Origin: Streptomyces sp. NBC_00259
Lineage (GTDB): Bacteria; Actinomycetota; Actinomycetes; Streptomycetales; Streptomycetaceae
DNA: 64,000 nucleotides
Direction of reading: 5' to 3'
NCBI RefSeq assembly: GCF_036181745.1
Contig: NZ_CP108080.1
Coordinates: 1 to 64,000 of the forward strand
Positions 18,170 to 27,572 of this stretch are shown one piece after another (position 1 is the first letter of the stretch; the number at the start of each line of letters is the position of its first letter). The translations under genes and the position numbers were made by a program. The notes under the pieces are model-generated. The model was not told the DNA's origin. It did not search any database and was given only the letters and a program-made list of their open reading frames with translations.

Positions 18170-19033
18170 TCAGGCGGTGGCGGGGAAGTCGGTGGCGGGC
18201 GCGGACTGCGCGGTGGCGTCCAGGTTCGCCTGCAGGGCCTGCACCTTGGAGGTGGCGTAAGCGTGGGAGTCCGAGCCGAGGACCTGACGCAGCGGGCCCT
18301 CACCGACCACGACCCGGTCGATGATCGCCGCAGCACCCTTGACCGGGTCGCCGAGCTGGCTGCCCTGGAGGTTGAGGTGGTTGTCGACCATCTCGCGGAT
18401 GCCCGGGTAGTGGTCCGTGGTGGCGGCCGGCAGCGCCAGGGAGTCCTGGGTGAGGAAGTCCGTGCGGAAGTAGCCGGGCTCCACGATGGTCACGTTGATC
18501 CCGAAGTCCGCCACCTCCGCGGCCAGGGCCTCGCTCAGGCCCTCCAGCGCGTACTTGCCCGCGCAGTACAGCGCCCAGCCCGGAACGGAGACCAGCCCCA
18601 GGACCGACGACACGTTCACCACATGCCCGCCGCGCTGCTCACGCAGGATCGGCAGCGTGGCACGCAGCACGTTCCACACCCCGGCGACCTGCACATCCAG
18701 CATGTCACGCACATCACGGTCGGTGGTCTCCTCCACCGCGGCCAGGAACCCGTAGCCCGCGTTGTTCACCACCACGTCCAGACCACCGAACCGCTCGGTG
18801 GTCTTCACCACGGCCTGCTTCACCTGCGCCTCATCACGCAGATCCACCGTCAGCGGCAGAAGACGCGACGTGTCCACACCCTCACCGAGCGCCCCGAGCA
18901 GCCGCTCGGACGAACGCGTCGTCGCCGCGACACTGTCCCCACGCTCCAGCAGCTGCCGGACCAGGTCCAGCCCCAGACCACGAGAGGTACCAGTCACGAA
19001 CCAGATCGCAGATCGGTCAGTCGGAAAAGCCAT
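18170..19033 (-). CDS. short-chain dehydrogenase/reductase, copy 1
   Basis: 287 aa, classical SDR. The NAD(P)-binding motif TGTSRGLG lies at about residues 14-21, NNAG follows at about 91, the catalytic Ser is in NVSSVLG, and YCAGK supplies Tyr and Lys. It acts in the cytosol on an unknown carbonyl or alcohol. It is first in a two-gene operon with the DJ-1/PfpI gene, and 190 bp from the divergent MmyB regulator at 19224, which likely represses it. It differs from the copy at 55114-55977 by one residue (Val for Ala in IIDRVVVGEG). Confidence 0.88.
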   Translation of the reverse strand: MAFPTDRSAIWFVTGTSRGLGLDLVRQLLERGDSVAATTRSSERLLGALGEGVDTSRLLPLTVDLRDEAQVKQAVVKTTERFGGLDVVVNNAGYGFLAAVEETTDRDVRDMLDVQVAGVWNVLRATLPILREQRGGHVVNVSSVLGLVSVPGWALYCAGKYALEGLSEALAAEVADFGINVTIVEPGYFRTDFLTQDSLALPAATTDHYPGIREMVDNHLNLQGSQLGDPVKGAAAIIDRVVVGEGPLRQVLGSDSHAYATSKVQALQANLDATAQSAPATDFPATA

Positions 19034-19223
19034 GATTGTTTTCCTTATACGGTCGGCGGAGCGGAATGGGTGGCCTGCAGGAAATGCCTACTAGGCACGT
19101 ATCCAGATTGCCCCGTGATTGGGACTGGTGGAGGCAAATACCATGCCCTGCGAAACCGTGTATCAAGGAAGCTAGTACGCATAGGGCCAGCTACGAGCGT
19201 TCAGCATCGTTGACACTGAAGGT
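19034..19223. promoter_or_regulatory. divergent promoter region SDR / MmyB regulator
   Basis: The 190-bp gap between divergent starts contains the near-palindrome TGCCTACTAGGCA (about 19086-19098), a likely repressor site. No -10/-35 pair is certain. Confidence 0.4.
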
Positions 19224-20105
19224 GTGACTCTCAACAACAATGAACTCGCTGACTTCCTGAGAAGGGCCCGCGGTCAGGTCGACCCCTCACGAGCCGGCCT
19301 CCCCCCGGACGGGCGCGTTCGGCGCGTTCCCGGTCTACGCCGAGAAGAGGTCGCGCGCTTGGCTGGAGTGTCGACCGACTATTACACCCGCCTCGAGCAG
19401 GGGCGCCCCATCACCCCCTCGTCTGCCGTGGTCGAGGCCCTGGGCCGCGCTCTCGACCTCGACGCCGCAGGACGGGCCCACCTCAAGGACCTGATCGGGG
19501 TAACCGCGACGCCGGCCCGACGCCATACGCGAGGTGTTCAGCGCGTACGACCAGGCCTCTACCAGCTCATCGATGCCCTCGACGGTGAACCGGCTCTCGT
19601 CCTGGGCCGCCGCACCGACATCCTCGCCACGAACCGGATGGCGCGTTCACTGTTCGCCGACTTCGAGCAACTGCCGCCCGAGGAGCGCAACTACGCCCGC
19701 TGGATGTTCCTCGACGATCACGCCCGCGCCCTGTTCGTGGACTGGGAGGACCAGGCACGCGCCGCAGTCGAGGGCCTGCGACTCGAAATGGGCCGCAACC
19801 CCGACGACCAGGCCACCACAGCCCTCGTCGAAGAGCTACGAGAACACAGTCCAGAGTTCGACGGGTGGTGGCAACAGCACCGCGTCCACCAGCGGACCCA
19901 CGGCTCCAAACGCCTCCGCCACCCCTTGGTCGGCGAACTGACCGTCGAATACGAAACCCTTGCCCTGCCCGGAGACCCCGACACCACCCTCTTCATCTAC
20001 ACCACCGAGCCCAATTCAGACTCAAGAGATGGTCTCGATCTGTTGGCGAGCTGGACTTTCACCGACTCTGCCGACTACCAGTCCAACTCTGAGACGTCTG
20101 ATTGA
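19224..20105 (+). CDS. MmyB-family XRE transcriptional regulator
   Basis: 293 aa from GTG 19224. The N-terminal HTH reads VPGLRREEVARLAGVSTDYY with the ARLEQGR-like signature TRLEQGRP. The C-terminal MmyB-like ligand-binding domain contains RPGLYQLIDAL, LGRRTDILATNRMA and the ending HGSKRLRHPLVGELTVEYE. Members usually repress a divergent oxidoreductase and themselves, and here the divergent partner is the SDR-PfpI operon. It is related to, but clearly diverged from, the regulator beside the second SDR-PfpI copy. The start has little leader, so a leaderless mRNA is possible. A TGCCTACTAGGCA near-palindrome in the divergent gap is a candidate operator. Confidence 0.88.
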   Translation: MTLNNNELADFLRRARGQVDPSRAGLPPDGRVRRVPGLRREEVARLAGVSTDYYTRLEQGRPITPSSAVVEALGRALDLDAAGRAHLKDLIGVTATPARRHTRGVQRVRPGLYQLIDALDGEPALVLGRRTDILATNRMARSLFADFEQLPPEERNYARWMFLDDHARALFVDWEDQARAAVEGLRLEMGRNPDDQATTALVEELREHSPEFDGWWQQHRVHQRTHGSKRLRHPLVGELTVEYETLALPGDPDTTLFIYTTEPNSDSRDGLDLLASWTFTDSADYQSNSETSD

Positions 20106-20277
20106 GACGGCGGCGCCCAACGTCACAGGCCCGAGGTCGGCGGACTGGCAGACCAGAACCTGTCATGCCTCGCTCGTGCCCATTAACTGACGGTTTCAAA
20201 ATGATCTGCAGCTGCGGTCGAGGAAGACCATGCTGTGAGAGCGCACTGAGCCTCGCAAGCGAACGGAGCCCGCATCG

Positions 20278-20745
20278 ATGGCAAGACCCCCTGGCGCATT
20301 TCATTCGATCACGTTCGCGGCCTGGCGTGACCGTCTTCCTGGGCAGCACCGCGCCTCCGATCGGTACTACGTCACGCTGGCGGAACTCCTTGTGCGCCTC
20401 GGGAGCTTTGGGCTCGGCCTCACTTGGAAGGTGCGGATCGACGACGCTCGACTGGTCACCAGGTTTGCCGAGATTGAGAAGGCTTCCTCCGGTGCCGGGA
20501 TCGGCACCCTGGAGCTACTGGCCCTGGTCGCGCCGGACCTTCAGTTTGTTGACGCGGACTTCGCGGGGTACGCAGGCAATGAGCTGAAGGTGGTGCTGCG
20601 GGAGTTCGACAGCACAAGTTGGGACCTCTGCACCGCGGATGCCTCGGTAGTCCGGGAGATCCGCCAGCACTTCCCGGACGCGGTACCGACTCCTGAGGAC
20701 GTTCTCCAGGAGATCCCCTGGCCGACCAACCGGCGAGAGATCTGA
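20278..20745 (+). CDS. hypothetical protein
   Basis: 155 aa from ATG 20278 with GGAG 9-10 bases upstream. No recognised domain; the middle (GAGIGTLELLALVAPDLQFV) and end (HFPDAVPTPEDVLQEIP) look like an ordinary soluble alpha/beta protein. It lies alone between the MmyB regulator and an IS5-like element whose left end is 13 bp after its stop. Confidence 0.6.
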   Translation: MARPPGAFHSITFAAWRDRLPGQHRASDRYYVTLAELLVRLGSFGLGLTWKVRIDDARLVTRFAEIEKASSGAGIGTLELLALVAPDLQFVDADFAGYAGNELKVVLREFDSTSWDLCTADASVVREIRQHFPDAVPTPEDVLQEIPWPTNRREI

Positions 20746-20757
20746 TCCAACGCTCTC

Positions 20758-21629
20758 ACTGATCGTTTCTGGGCGTTGAACTGTGGGTCTTGCGCTCGGC
20801 GATCTTGGTCTGCAGGGTGTCCGGGTGCGCGCTGATCTTGTTCCGGACGACCTGTGGGAGCGGGTGGCCATGTTGCTGCCGCATTCTCCCGAACGACGCC
20901 ACCGCCATCCCGGGCGACTTCGCGTTCCGGACAGGGCGGCTCTCGCCGGCATCATGTACGTGCTGCGGACCGGCGTTGCCTGGCGTGACGTTCCGGCCGA
21001 GGTCGTGGGCTGCTCCGGCGTGACGGCTTGGCGCCGGCTGCGGGACTGGACCGAAGCGGCCGAGGGCGTCTGGCCGCGCCTTCACTCCGCCCTGCTGACC
21101 GAACTACGCCGCGCGGACTCGCTAGACCTGGACGACTGCGCCGTGGACAGCTCGCGCGTCCGCGCGCTCAAAGGGGGGATCACGTCGGCCCCTCGCCCGT
21201 CGACCGTGCCCGTCCCGGCTCCAAGCACCATCTGGTCGTCGACCGCCACGGAACCCCGCTCGCTGTCACGCTCACCAGCGGCAACCGGCACGATGCTCGA
21301 CGCGATCCCGTCGATTCGGGGTCTGCGGGGACGCCCCCGCCACAAGCCCCGGCGCCTGTACGCAGACCGCGGCTACGACTTCGACAAGTACCGCCGCCTG
21401 CTGCGGCAGCGCGGCATCAAGCCGTTGATCGCGCGACGCGGCGTCGCCCACGGTTCCGGACTGGGCAAGGTTCGCTGGGTGGTCGAGCGCGCGTTCGCCT
21501 GGCTGCACCAGTTCAAGCGACTCCGCATCCGCTACGAGCGACGTGCCGACCTCCACCAGGGTCTCCTCGAACTCGCATGCAGCATCATCTGCCTCCGACG
21601 GCTCCAGGCGGCATTCTGAAACGATCAGT
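20758..21629 (+). mobile_element. IS5-family insertion sequence (defective)
   Basis: Terminal inverted repeats are ACTGATCGTTTCTG at 20758-20771 and the complement of ACTGATCGTTTCAG at 21616-21629, 872 bp apart, enclosing one transposase frame. No clear target duplication is visible. Confidence 0.8.
20783..21619 (+). pseudogene. IS5-family transposase with frame disruptions
   Basis: The ends are in one frame: VPDDLWERVAMLLPHSPERR at the start, WWVVERAFAWLHQFKRLRIR-type C-terminus at the end. The middle is in another: after VDSSRVRALKGG the true sequence DHVGPSPVDRARPGSKHHLV is read one frame back, from a run of six G at about 21173. About 6 codons are missing after GNRHD before DAIPSIRGLRG. 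The G-run step could in principle be a programmed -1 shift, as in some IS5 relatives, but the later deletion makes inactivation more likely. Confidence 0.75.
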
Positions 21630-21864
21630 AAGACGTCCAGCCCATGCTGGTCGAACCACGCTTCAGCGCCCCAGACAAACACATTTGGGATGATGCCCGT
21701 GATCATGGCTCTCGCTGTCGGTCCTTGGTGGCCGGCAGGGCCGGGCTGGAGTGCTGGGCAGTGTGTCCTGAATCCCGACCCGCGCGAAATCCGTTGCGCC
21801 GGGCCGATCAGAGCCTGGGCCATTCTTGGGTTCGATCTGTGCATAGTTCGCCGACTAGAGAGGG

Positions 21865-22746
21865 TCAGTGGGCGGCGTTGATGGCTGCGGCCACGTCGTC
21901 GTTGCCATGGCCTTTTGAGATTGCTTGGGCCCACCGTTTCAGCAGTGCTTCGGTGAGGGGGAGTTCGATCCTTTCGAGGCCGGCGGCTTCGAGTGCGAGC
22001 CTGGCGTCCTTGTTTGCGTGGTGCAGCGGGAAGCCGGCGGTGAAGTCGTTGTTGACCATGGCCCGGCCCTTGGCCAGTGCGTAGGCGGATCCCAGCGGGG
22101 TTGCCGCGATGGTCTTCAGCAGGAGGTCTGGGTCAAGTCCGAGTGCTGTGGTGAGGCTGATGGTCTCGGCCATGCCCTCGGTCAGGACGGCAAGCCAGTT
22201 GTTGAGTACCAGTTTGAGCCGGCTGCCGTCGCCGGGACGGTCCAGCCACAGGGTGTGCCGCCCGATGGCGTCGAACAGCGGTTGCACCTGGGGGCGCAAG
22301 GTTGGGCCGCCGGAGGCGAGGACGAGCAGCTCTCCGCGCTCGGCGGGTTCCGAACTGCCGGAGACGGGAGCGTCCACGAAGCCGACGTGCTCGTCAGCAA
22401 GCCGTGCCAGACGCTGGGTTGCGCTGAGCCCGACAGTGCTCATCTGAACCCACACCGCATCTGAGGGGAGGGTGGTCAGGGCGCCTGCGGGACCGGTCAT
22501 CGCCGCTTCCACAGCGGCGCCGTCGGCAAGCATGGTGAGTGTGACGTCGGTGCCCGAGGCGGCCTCTGCCGGTGTGGATGCCACAAAGGCACCGTGGCCG
22601 GCGAGCGCTTCGGCCTTCTCCCTTGTTCGGTTCCACACCCGTACCTCGAAGCCCGCGCGCAGAAGGTTGCGTGCCATAGGGGCTCCCATCACACCGCAGC
22701 CAAGGACCGCAACCCGGCCCTTCTCAGTCTTCGCTTGCTCAGTCAT
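21865..22746 (-). CDS. NAD(P)-dependent beta-hydroxyacid dehydrogenase-family oxidoreductase
   Basis: 293 aa from ATG 22746 with AAGAAGAG upstream. The Rossmann motif GCGVMGAPMARNL is at about residues 15-27. DAPVSGSSEPAERGEL is the substrate-binding signature, and KLVLNNWL carries the catalytic Lys. The length is typical for the 3-hydroxyisobutyrate dehydrogenase/glyoxylate reductase/imine reductase group; substrate is unknown. It is downstream of the Tat amidohydrolase on the same strand but separated by 315 bp with two palindromes, so it probably has its own promoter. Confidence 0.85.
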   Translation of the reverse strand: MTEQAKTEKGRVAVLGCGVMGAPMARNLLRAGFEVRVWNRTREKAEALAGHGAFVASTPAEAASGTDVTLTMLADGAAVEAAMTGPAGALTTLPSDAVWVQMSTVGLSATQRLARLADEHVGFVDAPVSGSSEPAERGELLVLASGGPTLRPQVQPLFDAIGRHTLWLDRPGDGSRLKLVLNNWLAVLTEGMAETISLTTALGLDPDLLLKTIAATPLGSAYALAKGRAMVNNDFTAGFPLHHANKDARLALEAAGLERIELPLTEALLKRWAQAISKGHGNDDVAAAINAAH

Positions 22747-22789
22747 CACACACTCTTCTTGGTAGCAAGGGCCAGCCTCGTGCGACGGC

Positions 22790-22853
22790 TGCCTCCCGGG
22801 AGGCAAAGTCGTCCGGGTGTGCCTGCGGCCGGGAACGGCAGCAGGCACACCCG
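22790..22853. promoter_or_regulatory. two palindromes upstream of the oxidoreductase
   Basis: A perfect 16-bp palindrome TGCCTCCCGGGAGGCA sits at 22790-22805, and a 13-bp inverted repeat (CGGGTGTGCCTGC, 22814-22826, with its complement at 22841-22853) follows. They lie 44-107 bp upstream of the oxidoreductase start. The first resembles a dimeric operator; the second could be the terminator of the upstream amidohydrolase. The rest of 22854-23061 shows nothing else. Confidence 0.5.
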
Positions 22854-23061
22854 ACACCTCCTGACACACGAAGGCCGACCAACCGATGTGACCGTTTCGG
22901 GATTGGGACTGGGTTGGCCGCAATCCTTCAAGTCGCGAGTCAGGAGGCGGTCAGTCTCCGAGAAGGGCCGGCGACATGTCATCGTCATGCCGCCGGCCAT
23001 TCCGCTGGATCGGGAGTCTGCGGTGCCGGGAATCCCGGCGTCGCGTCCCCCGGTCTGCTGA

Positions 23062-24636
23062 CTACTCGCCGAGTTCGAAGGCCGGCGGGTTCTGGGCTGC
23101 GGCCCAGTTCTTCTCGCCGATCCGCTCGCGCAGGTGGTTGGCGGTGTCCTCGCCGAGACGGCGGGCGCGGTCGAAGTCCAGGCCGACGAGGCGTCCGTTG
23201 TGCTTCATGACGCGGCCGTTGATGAGGACCGTGTCGACCTCACCACGCTGGGCGTGGAAGACGAGCTGGGCCACCGGGTTGTTCAGCGGCACCATGGACG
23301 GCGAGTCGGCCCGCACGAGCACCAGGTCCGCCAGCTTGCCCGGAGTGACCGAGCCGAGCTGACTGCCCAGACCGAGCGCGTCGGCGCCGCCCTGGGTGGC
23401 GAAGTGGAACACGTCCTCGGTGCGCAGGTTGTTGTTGATGACCGACTTGTCGTCGGCGTGCGCCCTCACGTGATCGATACCGCGGTCGGCGTTGAGGGTG
23501 GCACGCATGGCGGCGAACATGTCCGCGCTCCACCACACCTGGGTGTCGCTGGAGAGAGAGATCGGGATGTTGTGGGCGTGGATCTTACCGGTGGGCGGGT
23601 AGCCCTGGCCCGCGTTGAGCTCGCTCTCAGCCGCGATGGAGACGTTGCCGCCCGTCTCGGCGATCAGACGGTAGGAATCCTCCGACATCGTGCCGCAGTG
23701 CACGTACGTGTTCGTCGGCAGCAGGAACCCGTTGTCCCGCAGATTCAGGATCTGGGGGTCACCCATCCAGTTCCGCACACCGGAGTGCATCGTCACCGAC
23801 AGGTCGTGCTCACGCGCGAACTCCCACGCGGGCCGCTCGGGGAACGCCCGCTCCAGGCCCGTGCCGTCCCAGGCGAGCTGAAGGGTCACGAGCTGGTTCC
23901 GGGAGGAGAAGTGCTCGCGCTGCAGCCGCGCGACGTCACCCTTGTTGATCCACTCGTGCGGCAGCGTGAAGGAGTACCCGTACGCCAGCCGCGCCCGGCC
24001 GCCGGAGTCGAACAGGCCCTCGGCAGCGGCCTCGGCGTATTCGTAGTTCTTCAGATCCTGGGACCAGTCCACGCTGGTGGTGACACCGGCGTTGATCGCC
24101 TCGGCCATGGACAGCAGGTTGCTGGAGTACAGGTCCTGCGGCCGCCAGAACGGGGCCCACTGCTGGTAGATCCAGCTGAAGTAGTTCGCGATGGTCCACT
24201 CAGCGCCGAGCCCGCGCAGCACCGTCTGCCACATGTGCCGGTGAGTGTCGATCATGCCGGGCATGACGATCGCGCCGCGCCCGTCGATCACCGCGGCATC
24301 GCGGGGTGCGGACAGGTTGCGCCCCACACCGCGAATGGTCTGCCCCACGACGAGGACATCGCTGTTTCGAAGCGTGCCCAGCTTGGGGTCGCCGGTGACG
24401 ACGGTGGCGTTGCGGATCACGACCGGGCGGCCGGCCGTGAAAGAGATGGGAGCCTTCGGAGCCTCGGGACGGGCCACGGCGGTGGTCGTCAGGATGCCAC
24501 CGGCGAGGGCGGCACCCGCTGCCGCGCCGACCAGCGCGGACCGCCGGGACAGCCCGGTGCGCGCCGCGTGCTTGGGGCCGTTCGTCGACTCGTGATTGTC
24601 GTTGCTGTCTATCTGCACGTCGGATCCTTCGTTACT
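23062..24636 (-). CDS. Tat-exported amidohydrolase (cytosine/oxoguanine deaminase-like)
   Basis: 524 aa from ATG 24636, chosen for the GAAGGAAA ribosome-binding site. Residues about 30-55 are a twin-arginine signal: LSRRSALVGAAAGAALAGGI. Metal ligands of the amidohydrolase superfamily are visible: DTHRHMWQ (HxH), TMHSG, VHCGTM and SSDTQ. GMIDTHRH and the C-terminal GKLADLVLV are typical of ATZ/TRZ-type deaminases and chlorohydrolases. The protein therefore acts outside the membrane after folded export, and the same window encodes a spare Tat translocase (40.9-42.6 kb). The substrate is not predictable. A candidate regulator site lies at 24867-24896. Confidence 0.85.
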   Translation of the reverse strand, partial: SNEGSDVQIDSNDNHESTNGPKHAARTGLSRRSALVGAAAGAALAGGILTTTAVARPEAPKAPISFTAGRPVVIRNATVVTGDPKLGTLRNSDVLVVGQTIRGVGRNLSAPRDAAVIDGRGAIVMPGMIDTHRHMWQTVLRGLGAEWTIANYFSWIYQQWAPFWRPQDLYSSNLLSMAEAINAGVTTSVDWSQDLKNYEYAEAAAEGLFDSGGRARLAYGYSFTLPHEWINKGDVARLQREHFSSRNQLVTLQLAWDGTGLERAFPERPAWEFAREHDLSVTMHSGVRNWMGDPQILNLRDNGFLLPTNTYVHCGTMSEDSYRLIAETGGNVSIAAESELNAGQGYPPTGKIHAHNIPISLSSDTQVWWSADMFAAMRATLNADRGIDHVRAHADDKSVINNNLRTEDVFHFATQGGADALGLGSQLGSVTPGKLADLVLVRADSPSMVPLNNPVAQLVFHAQRGEVDTVLINGRVMKHNGRLVGLDFDRARRLGEDTANHLRERIGEKNWAAAQNPPAFELGE

Positions 24637-24866
24637 CATCAGCGTTTCCTTCGACGTCATGCCAGGGTGAGTTGGCACCCTTAGCTAGGCGACGCGCCTT
24701 CGATTCGGCCGGGCGCAGGGTGGGCGGACAGCGCCCGGTGGGAGGGCTGTGGGCTTTCCTGGGCGGGCATAATCGTTGTGCCGGTCGCCGGCCACGCATC
24801 TAGAAGACCACCCCAGGGCTTCTGCTTCAGGGCCCGAGCAGACCCTAAGGTGACAGGTACCGAGGT

Positions 24867-24896
24867 GGCAGGTACTAGCAGGACCACCCAGCGCCC
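24867..24896. promoter_or_regulatory. MmyB-type operator-like site upstream of amidohydrolase
   Basis: CAGGTACTAGCAG within GGCAGGTACTAGCAGGACCA is followed by CCCAGCGCCC, nearly the same arrangement as the operator/promoter in front of the duplicated regulator at 36356 and 49501. It lies 230 bp upstream of the amidohydrolase. The rest of 24637-25157 holds no gene; a regulator gene may have been lost here. Confidence 0.5.
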
Positions 24897-25157
24897 CCAA
24901 CAGTGCTTATAGGTGCTACACACTGTTCGAAATGGGCTGCACTAACGACATCACCGACTGTCTGTTGCCCTGCCTGCCCGAAGCACCTCGAGCCAGGCGG
25001 TGAGCAACGACGGAACAAGCGAGGCCGGCCAATAGCACTCGCACCGGGTCTCAGGCTATGAAGAGCTGTTCGACGGCCACGCTCGGATAGCGATTGCTCC
25101 GCTCGCGGACGATTCACTACTGATGTCCTGCGCCAGTAGTTAATCCTTAGTAGTTGC

Positions 25158-25936
25158 GTGACTTCTATTGCTGGTGCGTCAGCTCCTCGTCGGGGCAAGC
25201 TGGAGCCGTTGCTGCTCTCTGTTGATGAGCAGGCGGTGTTGGAGCGGTGGACGCGTAGGGCGACATCGACCCAGGCGCTGGCCCTGCGTGCGCGGATTGT
25301 GCTGGCGTGCGCGGGGCCGGAGGCGTCGGCGATCGTGGCGGTCACCCAGGAGCTGCGGGCGACCGCGGACACGGTCCGCAAGTGGCGGCGGCGTTTCCTC
25401 GCCGAGCGGCTGGACGGGCTGGCCGATGAGCCCCGGCCGGGCCGGCCACCCAACATCAGCGTCGATCAGGTGGAAGCAGTCATGGTCACCACGCTGGAAC
25501 AGTTACCGAGAAACGCCACCCACTGGTCGCGGTCATCGATGGCGCAGCACAGTGGCTTGTCGACGTCGACCGTGGGCCGGATCTGGCGGCAGTTCCAGCT
25601 CAAGCCGCATCTGGCGGACACCTTCAAGCTGTCGACCGACCGCTGTTCGCGGAGAAGGATCAAGGCTTGGCTGGTCAAACACCCGCGGTTCGAGCTGCAC
25701 TCCACCCCGACCGGCTCCTCGTGGATCAACAGGTCGAGCGGTGGTTCGGCTACCTCGCCCACCAGATGATCCGTCGCGGCGCACACAAGAACATCCACGC
25801 CCTGGAAGCCGACGTCCGGGCACGGGTCAGGGACTGAAACAAAGACCCCAAACCGTTCATCTGGACCAAGACCGCAGAAGAGATCCCCGACTCACTCGCC
25901 CGCTTCTGCCGATGGATCTCCGGCGCAGGACACTAG
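25158..25936 (+). pseudogene. IS630-family transposase with internal deletion
   Basis: The N-terminal HTH half is intact (LEPLLLSVDEQAVLERWTRR to LSTDRCSRR), then joins directly to IKAWLVKHPRFELHSTPTGSS, so the central DDE core is gone. A later frameshift puts VERWFGYLAHQMIRRGAHKN and the DPKPFIWTKTAEEI tail in other frames. Confidence 0.8.
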
Positions 25937-25950
25937 CAACACAGCCGCAG

Positions 25951-26997
25951 CTAGACCTTGACCACGAGCTTCTGGGCGGAGACGCCCTTCTTGAGTCGGT
26001 CGAGAGCGACCGGGATGTGATCGAGGCCCTCACCCACCACAACCGCCTCCGGTGCGGCACGGAACACCTTCGCTTTGAGGGCAGCCGGCAGATAGTCCAC
26101 GTAGATGCCCGGCCCGACCTCGTTGTCCTTGAGCGTGCCGCCCCAGATCGCGCTCACGTGCACGCCGTGGCGTCGACGGGTAAGCATCTGAAGGCGGGTC
26201 ATCAGAGCGGGCTGGGCGGACGCAATGCGCTTCGCGCCTGTCGCTCGTGCCGCGACAGCCAGCGACTTCGGGACTGAGCCGTTGCCTATCGCCAGCGTAC
26301 CGGCAAGTGGACTGTCGCCGACGGCTTTCATCACCCGCGCAGCCGCGTCGCTGCCGTGGTAGTCGACCGCCTCGGCCGCGCCCAGCGAGCGTACGTAGTC
26401 GAAGTTGTGCGGCGAGCAGGTGGTGACGACCCGGAACCCGGCGCCGCGGGCTAGCTGGATGGCGTTGCTGCCGACGCTGGTCGAGCCGCCCCAGACCAGC
26501 ACGGTCTCGGCGCGGTCGGATGGGCTGATCGTGGGCAGCGGAAGCCCCAGGTGGTCCCGCTGGCAGAGGCCGGTGGCCGCGGTCGACAGGGTCAGCGGCA
26601 GCACCGCGGCCTGCTCGAACTCCAGGTCGTCGGGGATCGGCGAGACCATCGTGTTCATCAGGACCGCGTAGTGCTGGAAGGCACCCTCGGCGGCCAGGTT
26701 GCGGTTGCACTCCAGGCCGGTCGCCATGCCGAGCACGCGGTCCCCCGGACGCAGGCGGGTCTCCCCTGGCCCGACTTCGACGACCTCGCCGGCCACGTCG
26801 CTGCCGATGACGGCCGGGAAGGTCAGCCAGGGCAGGATCACGCGGTAGGCGAGACCGGGGATGCCGTCGACCGGGTTGACCGCGACCGCGCGGACCCGCA
26901 CCACGACCTGGCCTGGGCCGGGCGGGGTGTAGGGCGCCGGGCCGACCTCGAAGGCAGCACCTCGTTTGGGCAGCCAAAGGGCATAATTCTGCGGCAT
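25951..26997 (-). CDS. zinc-independent MDR alcohol dehydrogenase/quinone reductase
   Basis: 348 aa from ATG 26997. The N-terminal GroES-like domain has VRVRAVAVNPVDG and IGSDVAGEVVEVG, and the Rossmann part has VLVWGGSTSVGSNAIQLARG. The catalytic Cys/His zinc ligands of true ADHs are absent, as in the quinone oxidoreductase/enoyl reductase branch. Cytosolic NADPH-dependent reduction of an enone or quinone is likely; the natural substrate is unknown. It is leftward, alone, with the dead IS630 downstream. Confidence 0.88.
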   Translation of the reverse strand: MPQNYALWLPKRGAAFEVGPAPYTPPGPGQVVVRVRAVAVNPVDGIPGLAYRVILPWLTFPAVIGSDVAGEVVEVGPGETRLRPGDRVLGMATGLECNRNLAAEGAFQHYAVLMNTMVSPIPDDLEFEQAAVLPLTLSTAATGLCQRDHLGLPLPTISPSDRAETVLVWGGSTSVGSNAIQLARGAGFRVVTTCSPHNFDYVRSLGAAEAVDYHGSDAAARVMKAVGDSPLAGTLAIGNGSVPKSLAVAARATGAKRIASAQPALMTRLQMLTRRRHGVHVSAIWGGTLKDNEVGPGIYVDYLPAALKAKVFRAAPEAVVVGEGLDHIPVALDRLKKGVSAQKLVVKV

Positions 26998-27265
26998 GGC
27001 AGACTCATTTCACCGTGATGGGACTTGATCTCATCAACCTTGTTGGGCCTGGTCAGGCTCGTATGAGGATGGGTATGTCGCGGTGGCAGGTGGCCGAGGA
27101 CAAGGAGAGTCTGCAGTGCCGGACGATTTGGTAGAGGCTCAAGCCTGCGCTGTGTCTTTTGGGTCGTGTGCCAGTCGTTGCAAGGTGCAGAAGGCGTGGG
27201 CGGCCAAGACGAGGGGGGAAACGCCCCTGAGTGAGTCGAGGTGGAGGCCGGTAAGGTAACCCGTG

Positions 27266-27352
27266 GCCCGGGGACTGCTTGATGGCCAGCGGCAGGCCGC
27301 GGCCGTCCCCCACGAGGTGGGACTCGGACATCAGCCCGCCGCGAAAGTTCGC
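27266..27352 (-). pseudogene. IS5-type transposase fragment
   Basis: The frame reads FRGGLMSESHLVGDGRGLPL, the strand-turn-strand around the second Asp of IS5/IS1647-type transposases; nothing else of the gene is recognisable. The remainder of 26998-27410 shows no gene. Confidence 0.4.
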
Positions 27353-27410
27353 ATCTCGCCGATGCCTCCTTGATATTGCGCGTATGAAGGCGCCGCTAGG
27401 CATGGAATGA

Positions 27411-27447
27411 CCCGTCTCCCGGTCCGGGGGATGATCCGGGAGACGGG
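27411..27447. terminator. bidirectional hairpin
   Basis: Perfect 12-bp arms CCCGTCTCCCGG (27411-27422) and CCGGGAGACGGG (27436-27447), followed on the + strand by GCGTCTCATTTCC. It resembles a terminator and has a diverged equivalent at 47201-47236. Confidence 0.6.
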
Positions 27448-27558
27448 CGTCTCATTTCCTCCAGTGCCGCACCACGTCCGAGGACGTCTCGAGCTCGTCG
27501 TAAGCGCGCAACATCAGTAGATCACTTGGCGGAGTCCCAAGTGATCAAAGACCTGGCC

Positions 27559-27572
27559 CTGCCAGTACCTGG
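27559..27572. promoter_or_regulatory. operator-like site without its gene
   Basis: CTGCCAGTACCTGG is the reverse complement of the motif found before the MmyB regulators. It lies 110 bp beyond the hairpin at 27411 in an intergenic stretch that has a second version at 47201-47359. No gene starts next to it. Confidence 0.4.

Larger units (their letters stand above)
17449..19036. repeat. 1,588-bp duplicated SDR-PfpI block, copy 1
   Basis: This block matches 54393-55980 at a constant offset of 36,944 with two base differences noticed (18306 and 18812). The identity begins at the first base of the PfpI stop codon and ends three bases beyond the SDR start codon. Flanking DNA is unrelated on the left and only distantly related on the right. 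Confidence 0.95.
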
